Of a stretch of DNA of 64,000 bases, positions 9,083 to 18,823 are shown piece after piece. Origin of the DNA: Erythrobacteraceae bacterium Alg239-R51 (GTDB lineage Bacteria > Pseudomonadota > Alphaproteobacteria > Sphingomonadales > Sphingomonadaceae). The notes beneath the pieces are model-generated. The model did no database searches, was not told where the DNA came from, and saw only the letters and a program-made list of their open reading frames with translations. Both the position numbers and the translations under genes were made by a program. Within the stretch, counting starts at the first letter, position 1. The number at the start of each line of letters is the position of its first letter. The stretch covers positions 930,001 to 994,000 of the forward strand of contig CAMZOI010000001.1 of the NCBI GenBank assembly GCA_947331495.1. The letters run 5' to 3'.

Positions 9083-9111
9083 AACATCGGACCCCCAGGA
9101 GATAGCAGGGC

Positions 9112-9555
9112 CTAGACTCCTCGGGCGATACTGTCCGCCTCGTCGCTGGCCAGACGGTCGACGCGCTCGTTCTCCAGATGACCCGAATGCCCCTTTACCC
9201 AGTGCCACTCTACGGCGTGCCGCGAGGTCAGATCGATCAGTTCATGCCATAGATCGGCATTACGGACCGGCTTCTTGCTGGCATTGACCCAGCCGCGGTT
9301 TTTCCAACCGTGGACCCACTTGGTAATGCCATCGATCAGATATTTGCTGTCGGTATAGAGATCGACCTGGCACGGCTCGATCAGCGCTCCCAATCCTTTT
9401 ATCGCCGCCGTCATTTCCATGCGGTTGTTCGTCGTGTCGCGCTCGGCGCCGGACAGCTCCTTTTCGTGGTTGCCCATACGCAGAAGCGCCCCCCAGCCGC
9501 CCGGGCCAGGATTGCCCTTGCAGGCACCATCGGTAAACAGTTCGATCTTCTTCAT
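9112..9555 (-). CDS. rnhA: Ribonuclease HI
   Basis: Endonuclease that removes the RNA strand of RNA:DNA hybrids, 147 aa, normal for type I RNase H. The catalytic set is visible: Asp9 ([15 protein letters not shown]), Glu47 (TNNRMEM), Asp69 (LYTDSKYL) and Asp133 (ERVDRLA); [12 protein letters not shown] carries the flexible histidine. The ATG at 9555 overlaps the thrB stop by four bases (ATGA). I discard an upstream open stretch of 45 codons that lies inside thrB. Confidence 0.96.
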   Translation of the reverse strand: MKKIELFTDGACKGNPGPGGWGALLRMGNHEKELSGAERDTTNNRMEMTAAIKGLGALIEPCQVDLYTDSKYLIDGITKWVHGWKNRGWVNASKKPVRNADLWHELIDLTSRHAVEWHWVKGHSGHLENERVDRLASDEADSIARGV

Positions 9556-10508
9556 GCGAACACCGCTGTGCCTTCGCGCGCGTAAAATTGCCAGCGCCGG
9601 ACGAACTCCATCGGATCCTTTCGCGTCACGAGCGCGTCGGCAGGGGTGTCGATCCAGTCCTGCGCCCGACTGGCGACAAAGCGAAGACATGCCCCTTGGG
9701 CAAGCAGGGGCAGATGTTCGCGCTCGGATTCTTCAAGCGCGCGCACGTCCGTGTACCCGTCGACGAGCGCCTTTCCGATCGCGGCATCATAGCGTTCGCC
9801 CGTCCTGTCGAAGCTCCAGGCGGCATGTGTGACAGCCAGGTCGTAGGCCATCATGTCGTTGCATGCGAAATAGAAATCGATGAGTCCGGTAACCTTGTTG
9901 CCGAGCATCAGGACATTGTCAGCGAACAGGTCCGAATGGATCACCGATCCGGGCAGTTCGTCGGGCCACTGCTCGACAAGTTCAGCTCCCCACTCGACCG
10001 TCTCTGGCAATGCCGGGTCGATCGACCCGAGCGCATGTTGGCCACAATCGCGCAGGATTGCCAGAGTGTTGGCGGGGGCCAGATCGTTCGCGCGTGTTCG
10101 AGGAAAATCGCGTGCGGCCAGGTGTATCTGCGCCAGTGCCCGACCAGCAGCTCTGGCCTGCTCGGGGTCCGGCAGCGTCGGGGAGACGCCTGGGAGAAAC
10201 TCGATCAGCGCGACCGCCTTGCCGTCGATCTCGCGCCAGGCCGCGCCGTTACGATCATGAATGGTCCGCGGAACGGGACAGCCTTTACCGGAAAGATGAT
10301 CGAGCAGGCCGAGGAAGAACGGTAGATCGTCAGTATCGATGCGGCGTTCGTACATGGTGAGGATGAACCGGCCCGTCTCGGTTTCGACGAGCCAGTTGCT
10401 GTTGGAAACACCTTCCGCAATACCCTTGGCAGAAACGAGATCGCCCACATTGTATGCGGCGATCAGCTCGGCCAGCTGTTCTGTCCCAAGATGCGTGTAC
10501 ACCGCCAC
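9552..10508 (-). CDS. thrB: Homoserine kinase (ThrB, aminoglycoside phosphotransferase fold)
   Basis: Phosphorylates homoserine in threonine synthesis; 318 aa, the non-GHMP type of homoserine kinase common in alphaproteobacteria. Evidence is the N-terminal pattern ([12 protein letters not shown]), the Brenner-type catalytic loop [13 protein letters not shown] and the metal-binding GLIDFYFA. It begins with GTG at 10508; a second GTG two codons later is possible. It lies 10 nt after ispH and overlaps rnhA, forming an ispH-thrB-rnhA operon. Confidence 0.93.
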   Translation of the reverse strand: MAVYTHLGTEQLAELIAAYNVGDLVSAKGIAEGVSNSNWLVETETGRFILTMYERRIDTDDLPFFLGLLDHLSGKGCPVPRTIHDRNGAAWREIDGKAVALIEFLPGVSPTLPDPEQARAAGRALAQIHLAARDFPRTRANDLAPANTLAILRDCGQHALGSIDPALPETVEWGAELVEQWPDELPGSVIHSDLFADNVLMLGNKVTGLIDFYFACNDMMAYDLAVTHAAWSFDRTGERYDAAIGKALVDGYTDVRALEESEREHLPLLAQGACLRFVASRAQDWIDTPADALVTRKDPMEFVRRWQFYAREGTAVFA

Positions 10509-10518
10509 TCTTGTTAGC

Positions 10519-11502
10519 CTAGTCGGTGAGTTGGCGGGGCAGTTTGAAGACCATCTTCTCTTCGGTGGTGGTGACGATCGTTTCTTCGACCTGGCGCCAT
10601 TCGGAAAGGCGATCGACCACTTCGCGGACGAGTTGTTCGGGGGCGGACGCGCCGGCCGTCAAACCGATCGTGCCAACTCCTTCGAGCCACTCGGGCTCGA
10701 GATCCGTCGCTCGCTGGATCAGGCGCGCATCGGTTCCCATGCGTTGCGCCACTTCGACGAGCCGCACCGAATTCGACGAATTCGGTGCGCCGATCACCAG
10801 AACGAGATCGCAACTCGGGGCGATCTGTTTGACCGCTGCCTGCCGGTTGCTCGTAGCGTAGCAAATGTCTTCCGCCTTCGGCCCCACGATCTGCGGAAAC
10901 CGATCTTCCAGTGCTTCGACTATTTTGCGGGTGTCATCCACCGAAAGCGTCGTCTGCGTAAGGTAGGACAAGTCGTCGTCTTGGGTAAACGGCAGCTTCG
11001 CCACGTCCGCGACGGTCTCGACGAGAGAAATCCGTCCTTCGGGCACTTGCCCCATCGTGCCGATGACCTCGGGATGGCCTTCGTGCCCGATAAACAGGAT
11101 ATGCTGGCCTTTTTCGATCTGGCGTTCCGCCTGACGGTGAACCTTGCTGACCAAGGGACAGGTCGCATCCACATACAGCATGTTGCGACGTTCCGCCTCG
11201 GCAGGAACGGTCTTGGGAACGCCATGCGCGCTGAACACCACTGGCGCATCGTCCGGAACTTCATCCAGTTCCTCGACGAAGACAGCGCCCTTGGCTTTGA
11301 GACTTTCCACGACGTAACGATTGTGGACGATCTCGTGCCGTACATAAACCGGCGAACCGTATTTTTCGAGCGCGCGTTCGACGATCTCGATCGCCCGGTC
11401 AACACCGGCACAAAACCCGCGTGGGGCTGCGATCAGCAGTTGCAACGGCAGGCGCGGATCGATGTCCGAAGTAGCAGAAGTAGACTGAAAGGGGGCATTC
11501 AT
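10519..11502 (-). CDS. ispH: 4-hydroxy-3-methylbut-2-enyl diphosphate reductase
   Basis: Last step of the MEP isoprenoid pathway: reduces HMBPP to IPP and DMAPP with an Fe-S cluster. Length is 327 aa. The three cluster cysteines are visible at C31 (APRGFCAGV), C115 (DATCPLVSK) and C214 (ICYATSNR). Other IspH marks are the HGVP, GHEGHPE and TQTTLS motifs and the SNSVRL block. The ATG is at 11502, and the gene is first in a probable ispH-thrB-rnhA operon. A 96-nt divergent region separates it from the lipoprotein at 11599. Confidence 0.96.
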   Translation of the reverse strand: MNAPFQSTSATSDIDPRLPLQLLIAAPRGFCAGVDRAIEIVERALEKYGSPVYVRHEIVHNRYVVESLKAKGAVFVEELDEVPDDAPVVFSAHGVPKTVPAEAERRNMLYVDATCPLVSKVHRQAERQIEKGQHILFIGHEGHPEVIGTMGQVPEGRISLVETVADVAKLPFTQDDDLSYLTQTTLSVDDTRKIVEALEDRFPQIVGPKAEDICYATSNRQAAVKQIAPSCDLVLVIGAPNSSNSVRLVEVAQRMGTDARLIQRATDLEPEWLEGVGTIGLTAGASAPEQLVREVVDRLSEWRQVEETIVTTTEEKMVFKLPRQLTD

Positions 11503-11598
11503 GTCCGTCCCTCTAGCGCTTTCGCACTCGCCAAGCTAGGGGCGTGCTTCGCCCGCAGGGCTCGACCAATTCGCTTTCGCCAAGGGACGACCATCCGC

Positions 11599-12249
11599 AT
11601 GACCACCCGCAACCGTTTCTTCACCGTGTTCGCTCTCGGGCTCGCGCTGGCGGGATGCAGCCGGGAAGGCGAACTGGTTCTCAGCCAGGGCGTCGGCATC
11701 AGCGCCGTCCGCAGTGCATGTCCGGCAGTCGGCATTCCCGACTATACGGGCGATGTCACAACCTTTCGCGCGCCCGGCGCCACCGCGGCGGCGGATCTCG
11801 ATGTGACTGCCGCGATCACCAATCTGCGCTCCACCTGCAACGAGGCAGGGGAACGGGTCTATACCGCGGCCGCGTTCGACGTGCTGGCCCGCCGCGCGGA
11901 CACGCGCGGCAGCCGGACGATAACCCTGCCCTATTTCTCAACCGTGCTGCGCGGCGGCAGTGCAGTCACGGCCAAGCGCGTGGGTTCCGTTACGGTGACC
12001 TTTGCAGACGGGCAGGAACGAGCGCAGGCCAGCGGCAAGGCCGGGGCCTATATCGATCGCGCCGAGGCGACGCTGCCCGAAGAGATTCGCGAGCGCATCA
12101 CCCGCAAGCGCGAACCGGGCGATCCCGACGCCGCGCTCGATCCGTTGGCCGATCCTCAGGTGCGTGCCGCGGTTCAACGGGCGACCTTCGAACTGCTCGT
12201 CGGGTTCCAGCTCAGCGAGGAGCAATTGCGCTACAACGCCACGCGTTGA
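11599..12249 (+). CDS. Putative lipoprotein of unknown function
   Basis: Not recognised. The 216-residue product has a lipoprotein signal with lipobox LAGC (Cys20). The mature part contains CPAVG and LRSTCNEAG, giving two more cysteines, a beta-rich middle (TITLPYFSTVLRGG) and a charged C-terminal region. The ATG is preceded by AAGGGACGA, a good ribosome site. The frame is open far upstream through ispH on the other strand, which I discard. It is divergent from ispH and 48 nt before argS, so it might share transcription with argS. It likely acts at the inner face of the outer membrane. Confidence 0.75.
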   Translation: MTTRNRFFTVFALGLALAGCSREGELVLSQGVGISAVRSACPAVGIPDYTGDVTTFRAPGATAAADLDVTAAITNLRSTCNEAGERVYTAAAFDVLARRADTRGSRTITLPYFSTVLRGGSAVTAKRVGSVTVTFADGQERAQASGKAGAYIDRAEATLPEEIRERITRKREPGDPDAALDPLADPQVRAAVQRATFELLVGFQLSEEQLRYNATR

Positions 12250-12297
12250 GCCGCCCGCCCTCTTTGCGAATCCCGAGCGTTCCGCTAGGCGCGCAAA

Positions 12298-14037
12298 ATG
12301 GCTGACATGCAGACCCTACACGCCGCTTTCTCGGCCAAGATCGATGCCGTTCTCAATGCGCTGGAGATGGAAGGACATCTTCCACCCGGTGCTAGCCGTG
12401 CGGGTGTCACGGTGGAACCGCCACGCGATCCGTCCCATGGCGACCTGGCTACCAACGCAGCCATGGTCCTTGCAAAACAAGCGAAAACGAACCCGCGCGC
12501 GCTTGCCGAACTGATCGTGGAGCACCTGAAGCGCGAACCCGACATTGCCGAGGCCGAGATTGCCGGGCCGGGGTTCATCAACATGCGCCTTGCCAACGAC
12601 GCCTGGCGGCGCGAACTTGCCTCGATCGCATCGCTCGGCGAAGATTACGGCCGCTCGACGATCGGCGCTGGGACGACCGTAAATATCGAATACGTGTCCG
12701 CCAATCCGACTGGCCCGATGCATATGGGTCACTGCCGCGGGGCGGTCGTCGGCGATGCCCTGGCAGGGCTTCTCGAGTGGGCAGGATACCGCGTAACGCG
12801 CGAATATTACGTCAACGACGCTGGCGGACAGGTCGATACGCTCGCCCGTTCTGCGCATATCCGCTACCGTGAGGCCCGGGGCGAGGAAGTCGGCGAAATA
12901 CCCGAAGGCCTGTATCCGGGCGAGTACCTCAAGCCGATCGGCGAACGGCTTGCGCAGGAGTTTTGCGACACGTACAAAAACGCGGACGAGAGCGAATGGC
13001 TCGCGCTGTTCCGCGAGCGTGCGGTCGCGGCGATGATGGACATGATCCGGGCCGATCTTGCGCTGCTCGGCATCCATCACGATCTCTTCACCTCCGAAGC
13101 CGAATTGCAGGCTGCGAAAAAGCCCGAACAGGCCGAGGCGTGGTTGCGCGGCAAAGACCTTGTCTATGACGGGGTTCTCGAAGCCCCGAAGGGCAAGGCG
13201 CCACCCGAAGACTGGGAGCCGGTCGAACTGCCCCTTTTCCGGTCGACGCAGTTCGGTGACGACCAGGACCGCCCGATTCGCAAGTCGGACGGAAAGTGGA
13301 CCTATTTCGGGGCGGATCTCGCCTACCACTTCCAGAAAGCGGACAAGGCCGATGCGCTGATCGACATCTGGGGTGCCGACCATGCGGGAACGGTCAAGCG
13401 GATCAAGGCTGCCGTGGCGGCGCTCACGCAAGGCGCGGGGCGCAACGTGCCGTTCGACGTCAAGCTGGTCCAGATGGTTCAGCTGATGCGCAATGGCGAG
13501 CCGATCAAGATGTCGAAGCGTTCGGGCAATTTCGTCACCATTGCCGATATGGTCGAGGAAGTCGGCAAGGACGTGGTGCGCTTCACCATGCTGACCCGAA
13601 AGCCCGAAGCACAGATGGAATTCGACTTCGCGAAGGTGGTGGAAGCTTCGAAGGACAACCCGGTCTTTTATGTGCAGTACGCGCATGCCCGGATTCGCTC
13701 CACGATGCGCAAGGCCGGGGTGAAACCGAGCGGTGAAAACCTCGACCGGCTCGGGAACGCCGAACTGGCGCTGGTGCGCGAGGCGGCGCAGTTTCCCAGG
13801 GTTATCGAAAGCGCTGCCAAGGCGCGCGAGCCGCATCGCATCGCCTTCTATCTTGGCGATCTGGCAGGCGCGTTTCACGGCTTCTGGAATGCCGGTAATG
13901 ACGATACTTCGCTTCGGATCATCCAGGAAGACGAGCCCGAGCTGACATCCGCGCGGCTTTATCTTGCCGATGCGATCGGCCAGGTCATCCGCAACGGGCT
14001 GGCTATTCTTGGGGTCGAAGCGGTCGAGGAGATGTAA
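12298..14037 (+). CDS. argS: Arginyl-tRNA synthetase
   Basis: Class I aminoacyl-tRNA synthetase charging tRNA-Arg, 579 aa, usual length. The HIGH-type signature HMGH is at residues 142-145 within [16 protein letters not shown]; the KMSKS-type motif reads IKMSKRSGN at about 403-411. The N-terminal tRNA-binding domain ([12 protein letters not shown]) and the C-terminal DALR anticodon domain (YVQYAHARI) are present. The next gene begins two bases after its stop. A second ATG three codons in is an alternative start. Confidence 0.97.
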   Translation: MADMQTLHAAFSAKIDAVLNALEMEGHLPPGASRAGVTVEPPRDPSHGDLATNAAMVLAKQAKTNPRALAELIVEHLKREPDIAEAEIAGPGFINMRLANDAWRRELASIASLGEDYGRSTIGAGTTVNIEYVSANPTGPMHMGHCRGAVVGDALAGLLEWAGYRVTREYYVNDAGGQVDTLARSAHIRYREARGEEVGEIPEGLYPGEYLKPIGERLAQEFCDTYKNADESEWLALFRERAVAAMMDMIRADLALLGIHHDLFTSEAELQAAKKPEQAEAWLRGKDLVYDGVLEAPKGKAPPEDWEPVELPLFRSTQFGDDQDRPIRKSDGKWTYFGADLAYHFQKADKADALIDIWGADHAGTVKRIKAAVAALTQGAGRNVPFDVKLVQMVQLMRNGEPIKMSKRSGNFVTIADMVEEVGKDVVRFTMLTRKPEAQMEFDFAKVVEASKDNPVFYVQYAHARIRSTMRKAGVKPSGENLDRLGNAELALVREAAQFPRVIESAAKAREPHRIAFYLGDLAGAFHGFWNAGNDDTSLRIIQEDEPELTSARLYLADAIGQVIRNGLAILGVEAVEEM

Positions 14038-14039
14038 GC

Positions 14040-14735
14040 ATGGCAGCTAACAGGTTCGGTTCTGCCGGAGATCGCGAAACTTCGTGGACAGGCGAGACGG
14101 AACTCGATCTTGCCGACGACGAAAGTCTTCCGTGGCTCGATTCCGGTGACGAGGATGAGGGTGGCGATGGTTTCGATGCATCGCGACTGATGTTGTTGAG
14201 TCTGTTGGCTCTGGTCGCGCTTGCGGCGGTTATCGGCGGCATATGGTTCGTCGCGAACCAGACTTCTGACGAACCTACCCCAGACGGCAGCCTGATCGCC
14301 GCGCCGGACGAACCGTACAAGACCAGACCCGAAGATCCGGGAGGCAAAACCTTCGCAGGGACGGGGGATACCAGTTTCGCGGTCGGCGAAGGACAGACCC
14401 GTGAAGGGCAATTGGCCGATCGGGCTCCTGTGCCGACGCGCGAACCCAATGCCCCGTCGATCGCATCGACCATGAACGAAGGTGAACGCGAACCGCAGGC
14501 CCGTGGGATTGCTGTCCAGGTCGGAGCATACCCGCGGCGAGCCGACGCCGAGGCCGCCTGGCAGAGCCTGACGCGCCAGACCGAAGCGCTGAATTCGGTC
14601 AGGCACCGGGTTGTCGAGGCACAAGTGGATATTGGAACCGTCTACCGGCTTCAGGCAATGACCGGCGATCGATCTTCGGCCAATGATCTTTGCGCTGCAC
14701 TCAAGAACGATGGGCTTGCCTGTTTCGTCAAATAG
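14040..14735 (+). CDS. SPOR-domain membrane protein
   Basis: 231-residue bitopic protein: an acidic cytoplasmic N-terminus, one membrane helix (about residues 50-72), a Pro/Asp-rich periplasmic linker and a C-terminal SPOR domain (about 157-231; IAVQVGAYPRRADAEAAW and VYRLQAMTGDRSSANDLC). SPOR domains bind denuded septal peptidoglycan, so a role at the division site is likely. It follows argS by two bases and precedes nagZ, an arrangement that I recall from many alphaproteobacteria. The specific role is unknown. Confidence 0.9.
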   Translation: MAANRFGSAGDRETSWTGETELDLADDESLPWLDSGDEDEGGDGFDASRLMLLSLLALVALAAVIGGIWFVANQTSDEPTPDGSLIAAPDEPYKTRPEDPGGKTFAGTGDTSFAVGEGQTREGQLADRAPVPTREPNAPSIASTMNEGEREPQARGIAVQVGAYPRRADAEAAWQSLTRQTEALNSVRHRVVEAQVDIGTVYRLQAMTGDRSSANDLCAALKNDGLACFVK

Positions 14736-14814
14736 ATCCGGAGCAAAGGCTGTTTCCACACATGCTTGGCGTGAAGAACTTGCCGAAGCCGCAGAATAGC
14801 CCCATTTTCCTTCA

Positions 14815-15837
14815 ATGACACCTGCTATTTTCGGCATTGCCGGACACACGTTGACCGCCGATGAGCACGCTTTCTTCAAGGAGGCCGACCCGGCAGGCTA
14901 CATCCTGTTCGGCCGCAATTGCGACAATCGCGAACAATTACGCAAACTGACCGATGATCTTCGTAACATCCATGGTCGTGAGAAATTGATCGTGTCGATC
15001 GACCAGGAAGGTGGACGGGTCGCCCGGATGAAACCGCCCGAATGGCAGAAATACCCTGCGGGCGAAGCGTTCGCCAAGCTCTGGAACATCGCTCCTGCCT
15101 CGGCAATCGAAGCGGCGCGCGTGAATGCCGAGGCGATGGGACGCGAACTTTCAGAAGTCGGCATCACGGTGGACTTCCATGCCCCCTTCGACGTGCGGCG
15201 CCCCGAAACCGTGGATGCGATCGGGGATCGGGCGCTGGGCAGCGAACCGATGCAGGTCGCGGCGCTGGGTCGCGCCGTTCTCGATGGCATGGGGGCTGCC
15301 GGCGTTGTCGGCTGTCTCAAACATATGCCGGGCCATGGACGAGCGATATGCGATACCCACAAGGAATTGCCCGTCGTCACTGCCAGCAGGCAGGAACTGG
15401 CAATCGATATCGAGCCGTTCCAGAAGCTGTCTTCCCATCCGCTGGGAATGAGCGCGCACATCGTGTTCGAGGCCTGGGATGCGAGCAACCCGGCCACGCA
15501 GTCCGCGACCGTCATCGACGAGATAATCCGGGGCGCGATAGGGTTCGATGGCTTGCTCCTGTCAGACGATATCGACATGGACGCGCTCGAAGGCTCCATA
15601 CCGGACCGGTCCGAGCGTGCGCTCGGAGCGGGTTGCGACGTCGTTCTCAATTGCTGGGCGAAGATGGCCGACCAGATCGAAATCGCCGAGCGCAGCGGAA
15701 CGATGGGTTCTCATCCCGAAGAGCGGCTTGGGCGCGTCCATTCGATGATGGGTGAGCCGGCCAGTGGCCCTGCGACCGAAGAACTGTTGGCAAAGCGCGA
15801 CGCATTGCTCAAAATAGCGGACGAGCACGTGACGTGA
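14815..15837 (+). CDS. nagZ: Beta-N-acetylhexosaminidase NagZ (GH3)
   Basis: Cytoplasmic glycosidase that removes GlcNAc from anhydro-muropeptides in peptidoglycan recycling, 340 aa. Marks are SIDQEGGRVARM, the GH3/NagZ signature KHMPGHGRAICDTHKELP with the catalytic His-Asp pair, and the nucleophile region LLSDDIDMDAL. The ATG at 14815 lacks a good ribosome site. It overlaps scpA by four bases (GTGA). Loss of NagZ alters beta-lactamase induction in species with AmpR; whether that applies here is unknown. Confidence 0.95.
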   Translation: MTPAIFGIAGHTLTADEHAFFKEADPAGYILFGRNCDNREQLRKLTDDLRNIHGREKLIVSIDQEGGRVARMKPPEWQKYPAGEAFAKLWNIAPASAIEAARVNAEAMGRELSEVGITVDFHAPFDVRRPETVDAIGDRALGSEPMQVAALGRAVLDGMGAAGVVGCLKHMPGHGRAICDTHKELPVVTASRQELAIDIEPFQKLSSHPLGMSAHIVFEAWDASNPATQSATVIDEIIRGAIGFDGLLLSDDIDMDALEGSIPDRSERALGAGCDVVLNCWAKMADQIEIAERSGTMGSHPEERLGRVHSMMGEPASGPATEELLAKRDALLKIADEHVT

Positions 15838-16649
15838 TCGAGGACCGCCTTCTTTTTGCCGACACCCTCGTCGAACCTGACGAGGAGTGGAATGGTGTCG
15901 CAGCCGAAGGCGCCGCAGACCCGAACACGCTTTATCTGGAACTTGATGGCTGGGAAGGGCCGCTCGACCTGCTGCTCGATCTGGCAAGGCGGCAGAAGGT
16001 GGATCTGCGGGAAATCTCGATCCTTTCGCTGGTCGAGCAATATCTCGATTACATCGAACAGGTCGAGGCCCTGAAGCTCGAACTGGCGGCCGATTACCTG
16101 GTGATGGCCGCATGGCTGACTTTCCTCAAATCCGCGATGCTGCTGCCGAAGGAGGAACAGGACGATCCCAGCCCTGAGGAGTTGGCGCTCAAACTGCAAT
16201 TGCGGCTGCAAAGGCTGGGCGCGATGCGCGACGCCGCGGCGCGGGTCATGGGCGGAAACAGGATCGGTCGCGACGTCTTCCTGCGCGGTTCGCCCGAGGG
16301 GCTGGAAATCGAACGCAAGACGAACTGGCGGTGCGACCAGTTCGCGCTGATCGAGGCCTATGGCCGCGTCAAGGCGCGCACCGCGCCGGCTATTCACATG
16401 GTCCGCGAGCGCCCGGTCATGACACTTGAATCGGCGCTGGAGCGGGTTTCGAACATGCTGGGCGTCACGCTGCAATGGATGGAAATCCGCGAATTTCTGC
16501 CGGCCCACGCCGAACCGAGATTGCGAAAATCGGCGCTCGCCTCGAGTTTCGTCGCCGCGCTGGAACTTGCCCGGCTGGGGAAAGTGGAGTTGCAACAGGA
16601 CGATACCTTCGGTTCCCTGCAACTTCGTCGGAGGACGGCGCATGGATGA
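15834..16649 (+). CDS. scpA: Segregation and condensation protein A
   Basis: Kleisin subunit of the SMC condensin complex, 271 aa, which bridges SMC heads and helps chromosome segregation. The diagnostic N-terminal block is DGWEGPLDLLLDLARRQK followed by EQYLDYIE; a winged-helix end is present. It begins with GTG overlapping the nagZ stop and overlaps scpB by eight bases, which suggests coupled translation of the two partners. Confidence 0.95.
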   Translation: MIEDRLLFADTLVEPDEEWNGVAAEGAADPNTLYLELDGWEGPLDLLLDLARRQKVDLREISILSLVEQYLDYIEQVEALKLELAADYLVMAAWLTFLKSAMLLPKEEQDDPSPEELALKLQLRLQRLGAMRDAAARVMGGNRIGRDVFLRGSPEGLEIERKTNWRCDQFALIEAYGRVKARTAPAIHMVRERPVMTLESALERVSNMLGVTLQWMEIREFLPAHAEPRLRKSALASSFVAALELARLGKVELQQDDTFGSLQLRRRTAHG

Positions 16650-17259
16650 CCTGGAGCGGGCGGTGGAGGCGGCATTGTTCGCTGCCGAGGAGCCGATGAG
16701 CGCACGGGCGCTGGCCGATTTCCTGGGCGGGCCCGCCATAGAACAGGTCAATCATACGCTTGATTTGCTCGCCGAGAACTATCGGAACCGTGGGATCCAT
16801 CTTGTCGAACGGGCCAGGCGCTGGCATTTCGAGACAGCGCCCGATCTGGCGCACCTGTTGCGGCGGGAAAAGGAGCAGGTCCGCCGGCTCAGCCGGGCGG
16901 CCACCGAGGTGCTCGCGATCATCGCCTATCACGAACCGGTCAGCCGCGCGGAAATCGAATCGATCCGCGGCGTGCAGACCAGCGGTGGTACGCTGGATGT
17001 TCTGATGGAGGCGGGCTGGGTGAAGATTGCCGGACGCAGGGAGGTGCCCGGGCGGCCGACGATCTATGCAACGACGCCCGAATTCCTCGACCATTTCGGC
17101 CTTGCGAGCCGCCGGGACCTGCCCGGAATCGCCGAATTGCGCGCGACCGGCCTGCTCGATCCGGTCGACGATGCCTATGACGAGCTTATGCGCGACGATG
17201 CGGACGAGGAAACGCATCGCGGAACGCAGGACGTCGACAAGGAAACAGATGACGCCTGA
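16642..17259 (+). CDS. scpB: Segregation and condensation protein B
   Basis: KITE subunit that binds ScpA in the SMC complex, 205 aa. Two winged-helix domains are visible: [21 protein letters not shown] at the start and the conserved [19 protein letters not shown] plus [18 protein letters not shown] later. I place the start at 16642, where ATG follows GGAGG, rather than at an ATG 216 nt earlier inside scpA. The C-terminal tail is acidic. Confidence 0.95.
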   Translation: MDDLERAVEAALFAAEEPMSARALADFLGGPAIEQVNHTLDLLAENYRNRGIHLVERARRWHFETAPDLAHLLRREKEQVRRLSRAATEVLAIIAYHEPVSRAEIESIRGVQTSGGTLDVLMEAGWVKIAGRREVPGRPTIYATTPEFLDHFGLASRRDLPGIAELRATGLLDPVDDAYDELMRDDADEETHRGTQDVDKETDDA

Positions 17260-17318
17260 CTGGCGCAACGCCGTCACAGTCCCTATATTCGAGCCAAGCA
17301 ATCGAAAGAGAAGGTCCC

Positions 17319-17549
17319 ATGGGTCTCAGTGTCTGGCAGCTCGCCATCATCGCCGTCGTCGTCCTCGTCCTGTTCGGACGCGGTCGCATATCCGAAATGA
17401 TGGGTGATTTCGGCAAGGGCATCAAAAGCTTCAAACAGGGCATGAACGAAGACGATGCGCCCCCGGCCAAGCAGCTCGGCCACGATGCCAAGCCGGTTGG
17501 CGACGGGCTGGCCGAAGACCAGGTCAAGACGCCGTCCGACACGAAGTGA
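17319..17549 (+). CDS. tatA: Sec-independent translocase protein TatA
   Basis: Pore-forming component of the twin-arginine export system, 76 aa. An N-terminal membrane helix ([18 protein letters not shown]) is followed by the [19 protein letters not shown] amphipathic helix with the invariant FG and GK pattern, then an acidic tail. It is first of tatA-tatB-tatC, 23 nt before tatB and 59 nt after scpB. Confidence 0.96.
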   Translation: MGLSVWQLAIIAVVVLVLFGRGRISEMMGDFGKGIKSFKQGMNEDDAPPAKQLGHDAKPVGDGLAEDQVKTPSDTK

Positions 17550-17572
17550 TCCGCTGACGGGCGGAGGCGCGC

Positions 17573-18025
17573 ATGTTCGATATCGGTGCCAGCGAGGTGC
17601 TGGTGATCGTGATCGTGGCGATCATTGTCATCGGCCCCAAGGAACTGCCCAAGGCGCTGCGTCAGGCGGGGCGCTGGATCGGCAAGATGCGGCGCATGTC
17701 CAATCATTTCCGCGCCGGTCTGGACGAGATGGTTCGCCAGGCCGAGATCGAGGATATGGAAGACAAATGGGCACAGCGTAACAAGGATATCATGGCCAAG
17801 TACCCGACCGGCAGCGAGGCTGCGGGGGGTGGGCCCGAGAACCTGTTGCCGGCCGAGATGGAGCCGCTGTCTTCGGCCGGCGAAGTGCCGGATGCCGATG
17901 CTGCCGCGGAAGCCGCCATCAGACGTGCTTCCCCCGAACGCAAGTCCGATACGGACGGGGACAGCGTCGACGAGCCGTCCTTGCCGCTCGACGTTTCACC
18001 ACCGGCCGCGAAGGGCGACAGCTAG
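17573..18025 (+). CDS. tatB: Sec-independent translocase protein TatB
   Basis: Substrate-receptor partner of TatC, 150 aa. The N-terminus MFDIGASEVLVIVIVAIIVI is the TatB helix, followed by GPKELPKALRQAGRWIGK and a long amphipathic region. The C-terminal half is acidic, low-complexity and typical in its variability. The stop codon is directly followed by the tatC ATG with no spacer. Confidence 0.95.
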   Translation: MFDIGASEVLVIVIVAIIVIGPKELPKALRQAGRWIGKMRRMSNHFRAGLDEMVRQAEIEDMEDKWAQRNKDIMAKYPTGSEAAGGGPENLLPAEMEPLSSAGEVPDADAAAEAAIRRASPERKSDTDGDSVDEPSLPLDVSPPAAKGDS

Positions 18026-18823
18026 ATGCCGGTCATCAAGGATATCGACGAAACGCAGGCGCCGCTGCTCGATCATCTGATCGAGTTGCGTACGCGGCTG
18101 GTGCGCTCGGTGCTGGCTCTGATTGTCGCTTTCGGCGTTTGCCTGTATTTCGCCGATCCGATCCTCGGCTTCCTGATACAGCCGCTCAAGAACGCGTTTC
18201 CTTCGGGTGAGGGGCAGCTGATCTTCACCAAGCTCTACGAAGTGTTCTTCGTGGAATTGAAAGTGGCGCTGTTCGCAGGCTTCTGCCTCAGCTTTCCGAT
18301 CATCGCGAACCAGCTGTGGGCTTTCGTCGCGCCGGGTCTGTATGCCAAGGAAAAGAAGGCATTCCTTCCTTTCCTGCTGGCGACGCCGATCCTGTTCGGC
18401 CTGGGTGCCGCGCTGGCCTATTACGTGGTCATGCCCACCGCGTTCGAGTGGTTTCTCGGCTTTGAAGGCGAAGCTGGCGGTCTTGCCATCCAGGCGCTGC
18501 CGACGGCGAACGAATATCTGGGCCTGGTCATGCAGTTCATCCTGGCCTTCGGGATCAGCTTCCTGCTGCCGGTCCTGCTGCTGCTGCTGCACCAGGCCGG
18601 TATCGTCACGCGCGCCCAGCTGGTCAGCGCGCGGCGCTATGTCGTCGTGCTGGTCGTGGCTGTCGCGGCAATCATAACGCCGCCCGATCCCGGATCGCAG
18701 CTATTGCTGGCTATCCCGCTGCTGCTTCTGTTCGAAGGATCGCTGATCCTGATGCGCCTGACTGATCGCAAGCGGGCGAAAGAGGACGATGCCGAGCCCG
18801 AAGAGTCTCAGTCCGCGTCATAG
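18026..18823 (+). CDS. tatC: Sec-independent translocase protein TatC
   Basis: Six-helix inner-membrane core of the Tat system that binds twin-arginine signals, 265 aa. Marks include PLLDHLIELRTRLVRS with the conserved cytoplasmic glutamate region, FAGFCLSFPIIANQLWAFVAPGLY and TPPDPGSQLLLAIPL. The charged C-terminal tail overlaps, by 16 bases, the 3' end of the amidohydrolase gene on the other strand. Confidence 0.97.
   Translation: MPVIKDIDETQAPLLDHLIELRTRLVRSVLALIVAFGVCLYFADPILGFLIQPLKNAFPSGEGQLIFTKLYEVFFVELKVALFAGFCLSFPIIANQLWAFVAPGLYAKEKKAFLPFLLATPILFGLGAALAYYVVMPTAFEWFLGFEGEAGGLAIQALPTANEYLGLVMQFILAFGISFLLPVLLLLLHQAGIVTRAQLVSARRYVVVLVVAVAAIITPPDPGSQLLLAIPLLLLFEGSLILMRLTDRKRAKEDDAEPEESQSAS

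Noticed and set aside
10339..11598. Upstream extension of the lipoprotein frame through ispH and thrB
   Set aside because: The real start at 11599 has a ribosome site and a lipoprotein signal; the extension is antisense to certain genes.
12316..13878. Long open frame (about 520 codons) on the minus strand opposite argS
   Set aside because: It is a codon-bias shadow: argS is certain on the plus strand and the antisense product has no recognisable domain or ribosome site.
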